A stretch of DNA of 64,000 nt. It comes from Bullera alba. Taxonomy: Eukaryota > Basidiomycota > Tremellomycetes > Tremellales > Bulleraceae. This document shows positions 53,729 through 64,000 of this stretch, one piece after another. The first letter of the stretch is position 1. Each line of letters begins with the position of its first letter. Location: the NCBI GenBank assembly GCA_001600095.1, contig BCIX01000001.1, forward strand, positions 2,939,198 to 3,003,197, in the 5' to 3' direction. The position numbers and the translations under genes were made by a program. The notes below the pieces were generated by a model. It ran no database searches, was not told the DNA's origin, and worked only from the letters and a program-made list of their open reading frames with translations.

Positions 53729-56664
53729 TTAGATCGTGGTCTCCTTCAACTTCTTTCTCAGCTCGGCCAGCTCCGTCTTCAAGCTCTTTGCCGTAGCCAT
53801 CTCCTTCTCCACATCTCCCTCGGCATTACCTCTTTTGATCTGAGCGACAAGTCGGCCTTGACTCTCGATCTTTGTTTCCAACTCTCTCTCCTCAGGCGAC
53901 TTCTTCGCATCGGCAGCGGCAGCAGCGGCTTTCTTGTCTTTGGCGGCCTGTGCCTGTCGCGCAGCATGGGCGGCCTTCTTGTCCGCGTCGATCTCCTTGA
54001 CCTTGGGCACTTTACCGCCTTCTGGGTGGCCTCCTGGTCCGGAGGGGTCGACTTGCTCTGCCACCACTGAGTCGCCACCAAACTGCTTCTGCCACTTCTT
54101 CTCCTGCTCTCCGTTGACGTTCTCGATCTTCTTGAACAGGTACTCTGCTTTGCCAAGCTGATGACCAGGTAGAATATCGATGCTGAACACCGTGGGCAAA
54201 CTTCGCGCAGGCGCGTTCAGTTGGCGCAGAATACCGGTAGCAGTCGAAGGCATGAACGGGTGAATTGCCGCGGAAAGCAGGTAGATCAAATTGACAGCGT
54301 TGAGGATGACTTGAGCACATCGCTCTGGACGGTTCGCTAATAGCGAGTTGTCGAGGCCGGCTTCTTGCAGATATTGGTTACCTCTGGATGAGATGGACAT
54401 AGCTGCAGCGAGACCAGCTCGAAGTTTCGTGTCCTCCATCAAGTCTCTGTACTCCAAAAGCCGAGCATTGACGTCTTTGACAAAGTTGGCGTCGACCTCG
54501 GATTCCGGTGTCGATGAGGAGTGCAACTTGGACGGCTCTCCACCTTCGAAGCCTTCGGGCCCGGGTACGATCGAGTCGTACTTTGCGTTTGCGAATTTGA
54601 TGGCCTAAGCGTGTTGTCAGCAATCTCTCTCTCCCCTTGCACGACCGACTTACTCTGTTCACGAAGTTGCCCAAGTTGGCCAGCAGCTCGTTGTTGTTGG
54701 CGGAGATGAAGTTGGCCCAGAGGAAAGCGGAATCACTAGACTCGGGTCTTTGGGAGATCAGGTAGTATCGCCAGACCGAAGGAGGCTGGCCGGTCTCCTG
54801 GGCATTGTTGCCGAACACGCTGAGAAATCGTGAGCTCTTGTCTGCATCGAGAGCGCAGGGTTTACTGACCCGACATTTCTACTCTTACTGAACTTGGTGT
54901 CCTCGTAATTGAGATACTCTATGTTCGCTTAGCTCCAGGTAGCCCCTCTCAGGCTATACACTCACGGGTGCTGGAGATGTTGTGAAGCATGGTCCAGGGT
55001 CTGCCATCACCTAGAAGCATGGAAGGGAACAATACAGTGTGGAAGTAGACGTCTTGAGAGAGGTCAGGCGGTTCTCGCGATGCATGTTGATACTCACTGT
55101 CTTTACCCATGAACTGGTAAAGGTCCACGTTGTCCGGGTTCATCCACCACTTCTTCCACTGGTCGGTGTACGTGGCAGTGATCGAAGGATACCCGACAGG
55201 AGCATCGAACTGGTCATCGATCAGCTCAGTCTACGCATATGCTGTTTGCTTTCACGGACTCACCCAGACGTCTAGTCATAAGTTTCCATCAGCGTCTATC
55301 CTTTCTCACGTTCTGATACAGGACTCACAGATGACCTTTCCTTCGAGAGCATCATCTTCCTCCTTCTTGCCGACCTTCGGCACTTCGACTCCCCACTTGA
55401 GATCCCTAGTCACGGCACTCGGCCTCAATCCCTCTCCCAGCATTCTCGGCTCGATGATCTCTCCTTTCTCCGTGATGACAGCGTTCGATCCCCATTTTCC
55501 CTTGACTCGCGCTTTCTGCATCCACTCTTCCAGTCTTGGCTGCAATTTGTCCAGTCTCACACAAGCGTGGGTCGAAGGTCGAACGGAGATTTTGTGGGTC
55601 TTGTTCCGTTTGCATCTAGGGTGCAACAATTCCGTAGGCGAGGAGAATGTCAAAGAGCACTTGTCACATTGGTCTCCACGAGCGTCCTAGAGTCGGTGTC
55701 AGATATTATGACACATATTTGGGTGCACTCACGTCGTAGCCACACTGAGGGCAGACTCCCTCAACGAAACGGTCTGCCAGGAAGAGCTTGTCATCCTCGC
55801 AGTACGTCTGGTCGGCCGTCTCGAGCTGGAACAGGTCATTGTCATGCAGGTTGCGGTAGACCTCCTGAGTGATCCTGTTGTGCCCGGTCAGTCAACGTCC
55901 CCTTCCTGCCAGTACTGACTCACTCGGTGTGCTCCGGAGTCGACGTTCGTCCCCACTTGTCGAAGCCCAGCTCGAACCATCTAAGCCGATTCAGTAAGGG
56001 AAGAGGAGTGAGGAGACCAGCCATAACTCACTCGTAGATGGCAGTATGTAGTTTGTGAAACTTTGTCGTCAACTCCATCGGCGTGACACCTTCTTCCAAA
56101 GCCTGTTGTTGTGTCAGCCCAGCTGCTATGCGGGACCAGCTTTTCAACTGACCTTAGTCTCTGTGGCAGTTCCATACTCGTCAGTACCGCAGATCTAGGG
56201 GGTGGTCAGCTTCCGCAAAGCTTCGACAAAGGAGTCCGAGCTCGAAGTGGGCTCGTTGCTTGATAAGCAGGAAAGTGTACTGACGTATAGAGTGGGCACG
56301 TTGAGCGTTCTGCAGTATCTCGCGAAGACGTCCGCCGATAGAGTCGAGCTGATAACGTCAATTTGAGTGCCCTATACATGTATCTGCTTTGGCTCACCCG
56401 ATGATGTTACCGAGATGAGGAACGTTGTTCACGTCTACGACACATTAGTCTCTGCTCTCGTCCGCAAGTAGCTTGTCGACCCACATGGAAGGGCGGAAGT
56501 AACAAGGACGTTCCGCTGTCCGTCTTTGGGCAGGCTAAGCAGCTTGTATGAGCTCCTTCCTCCCCTTACCTCTGCCAGCCTTCGTCTACTCACACTGGTC
56601 CTTTGGACGGATCATGGATCTCCATGAGCAGCCCGTCGGCTTGCCGCAGACGTTGTCCTGACAT
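53729..56664 (-). CDS. MES1: Cytoplasmic methionyl-tRNA synthetase with C-terminal WHEP-like domain
   Basis: Class I synthetase charging tRNA-Met in the cytosol; at least ten exons. The start at 56664 gives '[20 protein letters not shown]'. The Rossmann fold opens '[20 protein letters not shown]' (HIGH-type motif PHLGN), then '[20 protein letters not shown]'. A zinc-binding knuckle reads '[18 protein letters not shown]'; later '[17 protein letters not shown]' and the KMSKS-type '[16 protein letters not shown]'. An anticodon-binding helical domain follows ('[20 protein letters not shown]'). The C-terminus '[20 protein letters not shown]' to '[14 protein letters not shown]' matches the WHEP helix-turn-helix of animal MetRS. 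The N-terminal GST-like domain of yeast Mes1 is absent. Identity is certain; exon borders are approximate. Confidence 0.95.
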
Positions 56665-57834
56665 CGTTGTAGGTGGTTATTTCGCGTTTGGACTGATGCT
56701 CCAGACGTTGAGCTCTCAAGATGTTGTCTCCGTCGTACTTGCTGTGATCTAGGCAGCTGTAGAAGGAGTGAGATGGACTGCCCAAAGCAACAAAGATGAA
56801 ACATGACCGAGAGACTTCGACTCGCGTTTCGGAAAATCACACGTCAGGTTTACCCGAACGCTATCAGTCACGATCATGGCGAATCATGGCGTTGGCGAGA
56901 GCATGTTCGGCATTTCTCCTGGTCTACTGTGGACATGAAGATCCTGGGAGGTCTGGACAAGTCAGCATATGCTTCCTGATCGTTTCTGTCGCTCGAGTCT
57001 GCAAGTGACTGGAATCTCTGGGATCAAACGCTCAAGCCTTGAGGAACAGAGACAAACACCCGTGTCCCGTGTGAGATCGTGATCACCCAGCAAAGTACGA
57101 GAAGAGAGGTCACTGTCAAGCCTGTGCTGTTCTCACCACCGCTCATCGTAGTGTTGTGCTGATCCGTTGTCATTCGCGACGAACACATACCCATACCCCG
57201 TAGTCAGAGAGCTTGAAAGTTGGATCTGATCTGCCGCTCTGCCCGCTCATACTTCGGCGTGCAAGGTCCAGCGCTCAGCTGACATGAGGAGATCAAACTA
57301 CTTCTCGCCATACAGCTGTAGCTGTACATAGAGCATGGTACCGCCCGGCGCCGACAGTAGAGTACAGTTGGGTCAGGCCAACAAGTGACTCCGTGCGGCG
57401 TGAGTGGCAAATCCGGGTAAGTGCTTTGAACTTTGAAGTAGAGAGCACGCAGCAATGAGCAGCGGGCTGGTTCAAGTCTCAAACCACGACACAGCGCATG
57501 ATTCACCACCTACTGGGACGGCGTCCGGGCATCATAGTCCCACCAAGAGGAGTGACAGTAGCTACAAGTCATCGCGCTCACGGCTCACCACATTCGACCA
57601 CCCGCTCATCCCTCCGCTGATAGCGAGACGCGCTTATACGCTCGTGTGGAGGTCGCAAATTTCTGTCCACCCTGTGGTCCATCTTGGGTCCATCGCACCG
57701 ACTCTATACCGAGGGCGGCCATATCATCATGCATCATCGATTGTCTCCTGTTGGTCTCCTGTAACAGTCCAATTGAACAAAGCCCTGCCTCGCCTCGACA
57801 AGAGCTCAGCATCGTTTCTTGTGATCTGAACATC
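56665..57834. other. Long divergent intergenic stretch, MetRS / WKF gene
   Basis: These 1170 bases lie between divergent starts. Open frames here, including one that runs in frame into the WKF gene from 57646, look like leader sequence with no domain. No tRNA, repeat or transposon feature was recognised. Confidence 0.4.
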
Positions 57835-59261
57835 ATGGCTACCGTGATAGTCCCTAGTTCGACCGAGCCCTCGAGCTCGAAAGACGTCATGAAGAAGGAC
57901 AAGAAGGGCAAGAAGGACAAGAAAGAGAAGAAGGAGAAGAAGGAGAAGCACGTGGAGATGTCTGCTGAGACTTCCAACCTTGACACCGAGGCTGCTGAGA
58001 CCAAAGAGGAGCGAACAGCGAGGAAGGAAGCTAAAAAGCTTGTAAGTGGACTCTCAAAACTACATGGGTCAAAGGCTGAGAAGACTCAGGCCAAAGCTGC
58101 ACAGACGGGCAATACCTCCCTCACGACGACCAAGTCTGAGGTCGAGGTGGACAAGCTATTGAGTGAAACAGCACCAGACAAGCCGAAAGCCGACAAGAAG
58201 AAAAGGAAGCACGAGGATACCACAACAGAGGACGACCAAGCGGTTAAGGAGGGCGTGACATTAGGCGAAGAGAGCGAGAAGAAGAAGAGCAAAAATGAGA
58301 AGAAAGAGAAGAAAGCCAAGGGGCAAGTAGCCGAGCCCGAGACCGAAGCAGCATCGACGGCTCCGGTCGAGAGCCAGGATCTTAGCGTGCCACCCACGAA
58401 GAAACCGAAGAAGGAGAAGAAACCAAAGTTGGACCGAGAGAAGATTCAGGCGAAGGAGGATCACGTGGATCAAGCACTACGAGCCGCTGAGGCAACTCGA
58501 GAGACCGGCGAAGGCGAGGATAGCAATATGACTGGCGAGGACGGTCCGTCGAAGAAGAGGAAGAAGAACAACGACGGCGAACTAGACTCTGAGGATATCT
58601 ATGCCGATGAAGCTCTTTCAGACGGAGCGAAGAAAGGTGGGTACTGCGCTTCATGCCGTCCTCTACTGGAGCTTTGGCTGATGGACGACACGTCAGCCAT
58701 TGTGTATGCTTTGCAGTTTACCCTCTCCCAGAAGAAGGCCGAAGGGTCGAGTACACCTTGGAAGTTCAACAAGGCTAAGCAGAATTGGCTCATCCGGCAC
58801 ATTTGGATCGAAGAGGAGGTGGGTTGTGAGCCTGCAGCCATCACCTTCACTAGTACTAACCTGACGACTCTGCTTAGATACCGGAGAAATACGTCAACCT
58901 CGCGTTGAGCTACTTGAAAACGATACAAGGTCTTGGTCGAGCGGTACGTCTGGTACTGACATGTTCCCTCAGTGCTCCATAGCTGACTGTGCTTCAGAAC
59001 ATGATAGACCTCGCCAAGAAGAATCGAGATGCACCTCCACCCGAGCCCTTGCCCGCACCAGAGGCACCGGCCAAGGACATTGAAGACAAGGCAGATGCAC
59101 CGGCCCCCGAGGCCAGCGCAGAAGAGACCGAACCCGCTAAGGGAGTCAGATTCAATGCGGAGCCAGAGGTCAAGGTCATCGAGGACACGGAAGCGAAGAA
59201 GAAGCACGAAGTCTCAAAAGACAGAGCGGAGCGGCTGCTCAAAGCAATGGGAGCTAGATGA
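57835..59261 (+). CDS. WKF-domain (C7orf50-like) nucleolar-type protein
   Basis: Exons 57835-58636, 58697-58818, 58878-58943 and 58998-59261 give 417 residues with consistent phases. The first 260 residues are extremely Lys/Glu-rich, with repeats such as 'KKDKKGKKDKKEKKEKKEK', and highly charged throughout. The WKF domain follows: 'AIVYALQFTLSQKKAEGSST', 'PWKFNKAKQNWLIRHIWIEE' and 'IPEKYVNLALSYLKTIQGLG', matching the Trp-(Lys/Arg)-Phe ... Gln-x-Trp-Leu-x-x-His pattern of C7orf50. Family members localise to nucleoli and have been linked to pre-rRNA processing; that role is inferred here. The C-terminus is acidic then basic, ending 'RAERLLKAMGAR'. The start at 57835 was preferred over an upstream in-frame Met because the N-terminal extension has no feature. 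Confidence 0.82.
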
Positions 59262-60206
59262 GCTTGAGTCCACTCAGACATGCAACGAACGTAATGAATG
59301 CAGCTTGTCATTGAGATGCCCGGTACATTTTAGGTTACTGCATCTCGCGGCTCGGATTATGTATCAATGTGTATAGAGAAACCCTGCTGAATGACGACGG
59401 GCATGTTACATAGCAGCGAGGACACGACATATCTCGACAGGTCCGTCCAGTTTCTCCGTCTGTGTCTACTGAGTATCCAGCTTGCGGAAGGGCTGCGACA
59501 GAACCACGCCGGACAGGCGTGGAGCGTTATCGGAGCGATACGCTGAGAGGGCCATTGGAGGCTGTAGTGTGCGTGTATGCCCATTGAGGGGCATGTCAAC
59601 GCCGATGCGAACGTGATGTATAGGTGATGAAGATGGTGATCGAGTCGAGGGTGAAGGATGGCGAGAAGCCGGAAAGCGATCCCATGATGGTGCGGTGGCT
59701 GGGGAGGCTGGGAACGAAAACGAAATGCTGCTTGACCCACATTTGGGCCATTGCGTGGAAGGTGAGAGACGCGCAGGTCCGGCGAAAGTGATGCTATCTG
59801 CGGATCATCGAGGGTATTGAAAAGTGATAAGGCTACCCAGTGACTGAGTCAAGGGAGGCATGGCGAGCCGAACCAAATTGTGAACCGGAGAGCCGAACCA
59901 GAAGGGTAAGGAATGGGCGGCGACTGAGATGACGAAGGGAGGTCGGAATAAAGAAGAGGGGCGGATTGATCGTTAATGAGTCGTTACAAGAGAGAACCAG
60001 AGTGGGGTGGGCCGGACACGGAATAATCGTGCTATGTCGAACTTTCGAATCGTGGTCTGATGATTTGTTGAAAACGACCGACTGGATTGCGAAGCGAAAG
60101 TCCACTCGGCTTGGCGAGCCGAACCACTGAGTTGTAACGTTCTCTATCCTCCCCTTACGGTGATGTTTGTGCGATGGCAAGAACAACTCCGTAGTGCGCG
60201 AATCAT
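59262..60206. other. Convergent intergenic stretch, no gene seen
   Basis: These 945 bases lie between two convergent stop codons. Minus-strand frames of 126-127 residues (59357-59740 and 59833-60213) are Arg/His/Ser-rich with no recognisable pattern. The region probably holds 3' untranslated sequence for both genes. Confidence 0.4.
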
Positions 60207-61430
60207 CTACCATCCCTCCTGTCGCCTGGTCGAGCTCCTGAGCTGTCTCTGGTTCTCGCCCAACTGCGCGGGGCCCTGGTCCTCACGGACGTGGTGCTTG
60301 CCGACAGCCACCGGGGGTCTACCCATGGCATCCTCAGAGGTGGACACCTGCTGCTTGTTGGGCTGGACAGACCAGTCGAACACGTAGTCGTACTGGAATC
60401 CCTCTCGGACGAACAAGTCTCGGAACAGCTTTCGCAGGTACGAGTAATCGGGCTTGTCGTCGAATCGGAGCGATCGGCAGTAGTTGAGGTAGATGGCGAA
60501 CTCGTTGGGGAAACCTCGGCAGAGAGTCTCGGTTGGCGTCGTCATCTCTGTATTGGTGTCAGCGGGGGAACAGGGGGTGCAGGCTTGCAAAGTGACTCAC
60601 TCTTCTCCATGATTCGGTCGTACTTCTGCTTCTTGGTAGCAGCCTTCAATCCTTGCCACGGGAGCTGGCCTCGGAGGAAGTACTAAGATGCTGTCAGCGG
60701 GAGGCACAAAGCTTATTGCTGGGCAGAACCTACCATGAGCACGTAGCCCAGAGACTCGAGATCATCCCGTCGACTCTGCTCGACACCCAAGTGGGTGTTG
60801 ATCGAGGTGTATCGGGCAGTACCGGTCAAGTTCTTGTTCTCTCTGTAGGGGATGTGCAAGTGGGTCTTGGGGTCCCTGTACTTCTTGGCCAAACCGAAGT
60901 CGATGATGTTGACCTGGTTTCCTCGCTTGCCAATACCCATCAAGAAGTTGTCTGGCTTGATGTCTCGGTGGATGAAGTTTCGAGAGTGAACGTACTCGAC
61001 TCGCGAGATGAGCTGATCAGCGAGGAGTAGGACAGTCTTGAGACTGAATTTGCGGTTGCAGAAGTTGAATAGATCCTCGAGAGAGGGTCCCCTAGTTGGA
61101 GTCAGCATCTTCAAGGCCAGAAGGAACAGGTACTCACAGAAGGTCCATTACCATTGCGTTGTAGTCGCATTCGGTTCCGTACCATCGGACGAATGGCACA
61201 CCGACACCTCCGGCTAGTGATTTGTAGACTTTGGCTTCATACTCGAGTTGTGGGTGCTTGGCCTTGACAGACTCGAGCTTGATACCGACCTCCTCACCGG
61301 AGACGATGTTCAGACCGAGGTAGATATCTCCGAAAGAACCACTTCCGATCTTCTTGCCAATCCTGTACTTTCCCGCGACTCTCAGATCCATGGAGGTCAT
61401 CCTGCCGGTGGGAGGTTGGTTGAAGGTCAT
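60207..61430 (-). CDS. HRR25: Casein kinase I (CK1 delta/epsilon, HRR25-like)
   Basis: Exons 61138-61430, 60734-61091, 60601-60682 and 60207-60547 encode 357 residues. Kinase motifs: Gly loop '[16 protein letters not shown]', catalytic Lys in '[20 protein letters not shown]', '[10 protein letters not shown]', and '[12 protein letters not shown]'. CK1-specific features are Ser-Ile-Asn for Ala-Pro-Glu ('[20 protein letters not shown]') and '[14 protein letters not shown]'. Then come '[20 protein letters not shown]' and a short, Gln/Arg-rich tail. No C-terminal Cys pair is present, so this is the soluble HRR25/CK1-delta type rather than palmitoylated Yck. The canonical start would be Met14 ('[12 protein letters not shown]'); the open frame adds '[13 protein letters not shown]'. 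It acts in ribosome biogenesis, vesicle traffic and meiosis in yeast. Confidence 0.95.
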
Positions 61431-62687
61431 GTCGAATAGGGGTTTGTCGTAAACGAAAAGGGGTTTACGACGTGATTGCGCGGTTTTGTTTCGATGAGCG
61501 GGTATTGCGACGAGAGATCGACGGGTTTTATGGCGAATGTGCAGATGCCGGAGAGGGACAGAGAGAGAAAGATGACGGTCGTAGCGACAATCAGTCGGTG
61601 CGCGGTTGATAAGTAGCGTAGGCGACACAAAGGAGAGTCGCAACCGAGCAGGTTTTGGGGCGAGGATAGGGTGGTTGGGGAAGATGCCAGAAAGTCGTTC
61701 AAATCGTTTCAAGGGGCATGAGGCGAAGTGAGAGGTGCATGAAAGAGGAATTGGAAACACGAGGTCAGCGTGAGTTCAAACGGTAGGGTTACGTAGCAGG
61801 GGTAGACGGCCACGCTGGGTCCAAGAGCTTGCAACGAAACACGTTGACTGCAGGATCTCGAGACACGCAACGCGGCTTGCTGATGGGTATGCACGACTCA
61901 CGTGAATAGATGTTGATAATTGACAGGCTATGCCAATCTTCTGCGTGTTGCTAATATCCACGATCCTTATCCGCGAGGGACTGTCCGGGATGAAGGAGGA
62001 GGAGCCTTTTGTCTCACACGGGATGGTGTTATCCGGTGAACGAGGCTGCGAATGTGAGTCGATTTCCAAGACAATATCCAGCGAGCCGATGTCGAAGCGA
62101 ATATGATTGAGTCGAGAACAAAGACATTGTGGAGGATGATGTGGCGCGAAGGGTGAAAGGAAAAGATGTTGAAAGGCGAGTGTTGGAGGATTGACGTTGA
62201 CGAGCAAGGAGATGAAAGGAAAGCATGTGTCAGCGTTTGTAGGATGGTAGAATGGGACGATTCTTAGGCCGCGCGTCTGATCAATCTCCTTTGATCACGG
62301 GCGAGAGATGAGTCTACGCGGGGTAGATCGTGACTGAGACTCACCTTGGTAGGATACGGTCCTTGTAATCAGACTTGATAGCGGTGTTGGACGGATGATT
62401 GAATGGAGATAGTCGCGTTGGATGTCAAGATCGGCCGGCCAAGTCAACGGGGCGAGGCATGGGGTGGACGGCGACCAGGATTTTCCGGCGTTATCTCCTG
62501 TACCTGAGACGAGGTGCCCCTTACTGATGAGATAACGCCGAGAGTGTGGCACTAGATGTAACGGGATCCAGCAACGCGCGTCTAGCCGACTGAGCGTTGA
62601 GCATCATTGCATGACCAGCAGCCATAGAGTGGTGAGCAACTCAATCATATTGCACACATCGATTGAACCGCTTACAATCACGACAAT
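61431..62687. promoter_or_regulatory. Long divergent promoter region, CK1 / UMP1
   Basis: These 1257 bases lie between divergent starts. Several consensus donors and acceptors occur on the minus strand (for example near 62217-62232 and 62339-62345), so the CK1 leader may contain an untranslated exon and intron. No ORF with a domain was found. Confidence 0.45.
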
Positions 62688-63436
62688 ATGGTGAGTCAGC
62701 ATGAAAAACGGGATGGACTTGCATCTCTGCAGTCATCTCTGGACACCCGATGTGGCCTGCTGCAACCAACACTGACCGTCTTGCCAGTCTTACCGCCTAG
62801 TTCCACCCACAGCGTCGACGTCGCAGGACCAGCATGTGATCTCCACACAGGTTAGCTGGAGCAGGTGCAACAACGTCTACAAATCCCAAGCTAATGCTCA
62901 ACTAGGCTACCGCGCACCCTCAGACCGGTACACATGATGCCTTCAGATATGGTTTGAAGTCGGCTGCTCAGGGAGTTGCGGTGGAGAACCTCAGTCCTCT
63001 TCAGGCTAGATTAGAGAAGGTCAGTTCAATTGACATCGTCTTCATATCCGGGTCACAGGAGTTCTGGCTGACTCACGTCGTAGTGGGCGACAACTCAGAA
63101 CGACATGAAGCAGACGATGGAGAGGAACACCTTCGGGTTGGCCTTACCGTTGAGACAGGCAATGGAGATGAAGATCGTCAGCGAGGTAAGTGACAAGGCT
63201 ACAGAGTGTGTGCGACCTCCCCGTGCTGAGCCTGTTTATTATAGTCCCTACATCACCCCCTAATGGAGGCTTCATCCCCGTCGTCACTGCCACTCGGCGG
63301 TTCGTCCAACCTTGCCCGAGAGATCCTCAGCGGAACGGACGAGTTGTTGGACGCCTGCGACTTCATGGGTGGTGCTAGAGATCTCGGAGAGGTCCTTGAC
63401 GTCAGTGCTATCATGGAGCGAAGTAGAGGAATATAG
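62688..63436 (+). CDS. UMP1: Proteasome maturation factor UMP1
   Basis: Chaperone that joins half-proteasomes during 20S core assembly and is its first substrate. Exons 62688-62690 (ATG alone), 62788-62850, 62906-63019, 63084-63185 and 63245-63436 encode 157 residues. The spliced protein begins 'MSYRLVPPTASTSQDQHVIS' and continues with the conserved 'HDAFRYGLKSAAQGVAVENL', 'SPLQARLEKWATTQNDMKQT' and 'MERNTFGLALPLRQAMEMKI' blocks of UMP1/POMP. The C-terminus 'LDACDFMGGARDLGEVLDV' matches the Asp-Phe-(Leu/Met) segment near the end of UMP1. The first exon holds only the start codon, joined through GTGAGT to a TTGCCAG acceptor. All phases agree and the length is typical for the family. Confidence 0.92.
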
Positions 63437-63590
63437 ATGGAAGACCGCCACCAGGATGGTAGCACCTCGAGAAGCAACTGTATATGCATTGTAACATGTA
63501 TCATATCATCCACACAGGCATCCGCGGTCGAACAGCGCATTTGGAAAACTACCAGAGCTTCTTGAGGCCAATGAGCAGTATCGAGACCAG

Positions 63591-64000
63591 CTATGCGATG
63601 GTCTGATAACCATTCCTGCCGGGAGCCGGTCCTGGTGGTGGACCACCCTGGCCTTGTTGCTGTTGTCCTTCCTCCTCATCACCGCCTAGTCTGAACCCAC
63701 CGCCAGATGGGAAAGAACCAGGTGGAGCAGCAGTGCTTCCCGTCGTCTGACCCGCACCAGCATTGCCGAAGGGTCCGGGCATCGTCCAATCTGCAAAGTA
63801 ACACGTTCCTCATCAGCATGTACTTCTGCCTTGTCTCATAGAGCCCGCCAACTCACTCTGAGCACCAGATTGTAGACCTTGGAAGGTTGGATATCCGAAT
63901 CGCAAGTCTCCTCCCCTCTCTCTCAGCTGGGCCAAACAAGTCAAGAACACCGGGATCTTGAGCAGTAGGACGAGAAAGGCGAATATGGATGAGATGGAGA
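63591..64000 (-). CDS. Membrane protein of unknown family, C-terminal part (5' end outside window)
   Basis: The gene enters from the right edge. The first visible exon encodes a strongly hydrophobic segment 'ISSIFAFLVLLLKIPVFLTC' and then 'LAQLRERGGDLRFGYPTFQG'. An intron (about 63792-63857, GTGAGT ... GCAG) leads to a last exon reading 'NWTMPGPFGNAGAGQTTG' and a Gly/Gln/Pro-rich tail ending 'GRNGYQTIA' at 63591. One membrane helix followed by a disordered cytosolic or lumenal tail is visible. I do not recognise the family. It converges with UMP1, 154 bases away. Confidence 0.65.

Noticed and set aside
57440..57500. Possible tRNA T-arm ('GGTTCAAGTC')
   Set aside because: No matching A box, acceptor stem or cloverleaf could be formed around it on either strand.
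57646..57834. Extension of the WKF protein by 63 residues to an upstream Met
   Set aside because: The added segment has no feature and reads like leader sequence; Met at 57835 lies in better context directly before the Lys-rich region.
59357..60213. Two 126-127 residue minus-strand ORFs between WKF and CK1
   Set aside because: Arg/His/Pro/Ser-rich composition, no conserved-looking pattern, located in the convergent 3' region of two genes.

Overview
This window is nuclear DNA from a basidiomycete fungus, most likely a Tremellomycete (Cryptococcus/Kwoniella-like). The signs are dense genes, many 35-70 bp introns with GTNNGT donors and CTNAC-type branch points, several coding exons of 3-23 bases, and conserved fungal nuclear proteins. 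No rRNA, tRNA, transposon, CRISPR array or virus-like element was seen.

Layout. 1-13 kb: RRN3 (running off the left edge), a divergent RNase III, a small unknown protein, a UBE2S-type E2, a DHA2 MFS transporter, an ING-type PHD protein, a DUF423/TMEM256 membrane protein and an unknown protein. 14-27 kb: complex I NDUFV1, a GSKIP-domain protein, the retromer PX-BAR protein VPS5, a PP2C phosphatase, a DDT/WHIM-like chromatin protein, mitochondrial acyl carrier protein and mitoribosomal bL17. 28-44 kb: a large mitochondrial PPR-like protein, a leucine-rich repeat protein, a bestrophin-family channel, RPS21 and a RIF1-like protein. 44-64 kb: two adjacent genes that together encode one CHD/Mi-2 (Mit1)-type remodeler, methionyl-tRNA synthetase, a WKF-domain nucleolar-type protein, casein kinase I, UMP1 and the 3' end of a membrane protein gene.

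The main discovery candidate is at 44.2-53.1 kb. The SNF2 motor is divided between two same-strand genes. One (49093 down to 44229) has PHD-like fingers, chromodomains and only RecA lobe 1 (motifs I-III, DEGQ box). The other (53074 down to 49575) starts with its own ATG and has only RecA lobe 2 (motifs IV-VI) plus the C-terminal tail. The halves meet at the inter-lobe loop with no overlap and no missing block, but they stand in reversed order: the C-terminal half lies upstream of the N-terminal half. If expressed, this would be a two-subunit SNF2 ATPase, possibly derived from a tandem duplication with reciprocal loss.

Other notable points: three genes whose coding start is cut off by an intron immediately after ATG or ATGG (UBE2S, RPS21, UMP1); a UBE2S with an APC/C-binding-like C-terminus; an RNase III lacking one catalytic Asp; PP1 docking motifs supporting the RIF1 call; a MetRS with a C-terminal WHEP-like domain; and exons of 20, 10 and 8 bases in the acyl carrier protein gene. 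Splice sites were read by eye from consensus sites, frame and family alignment, so exact exon borders are inferences.
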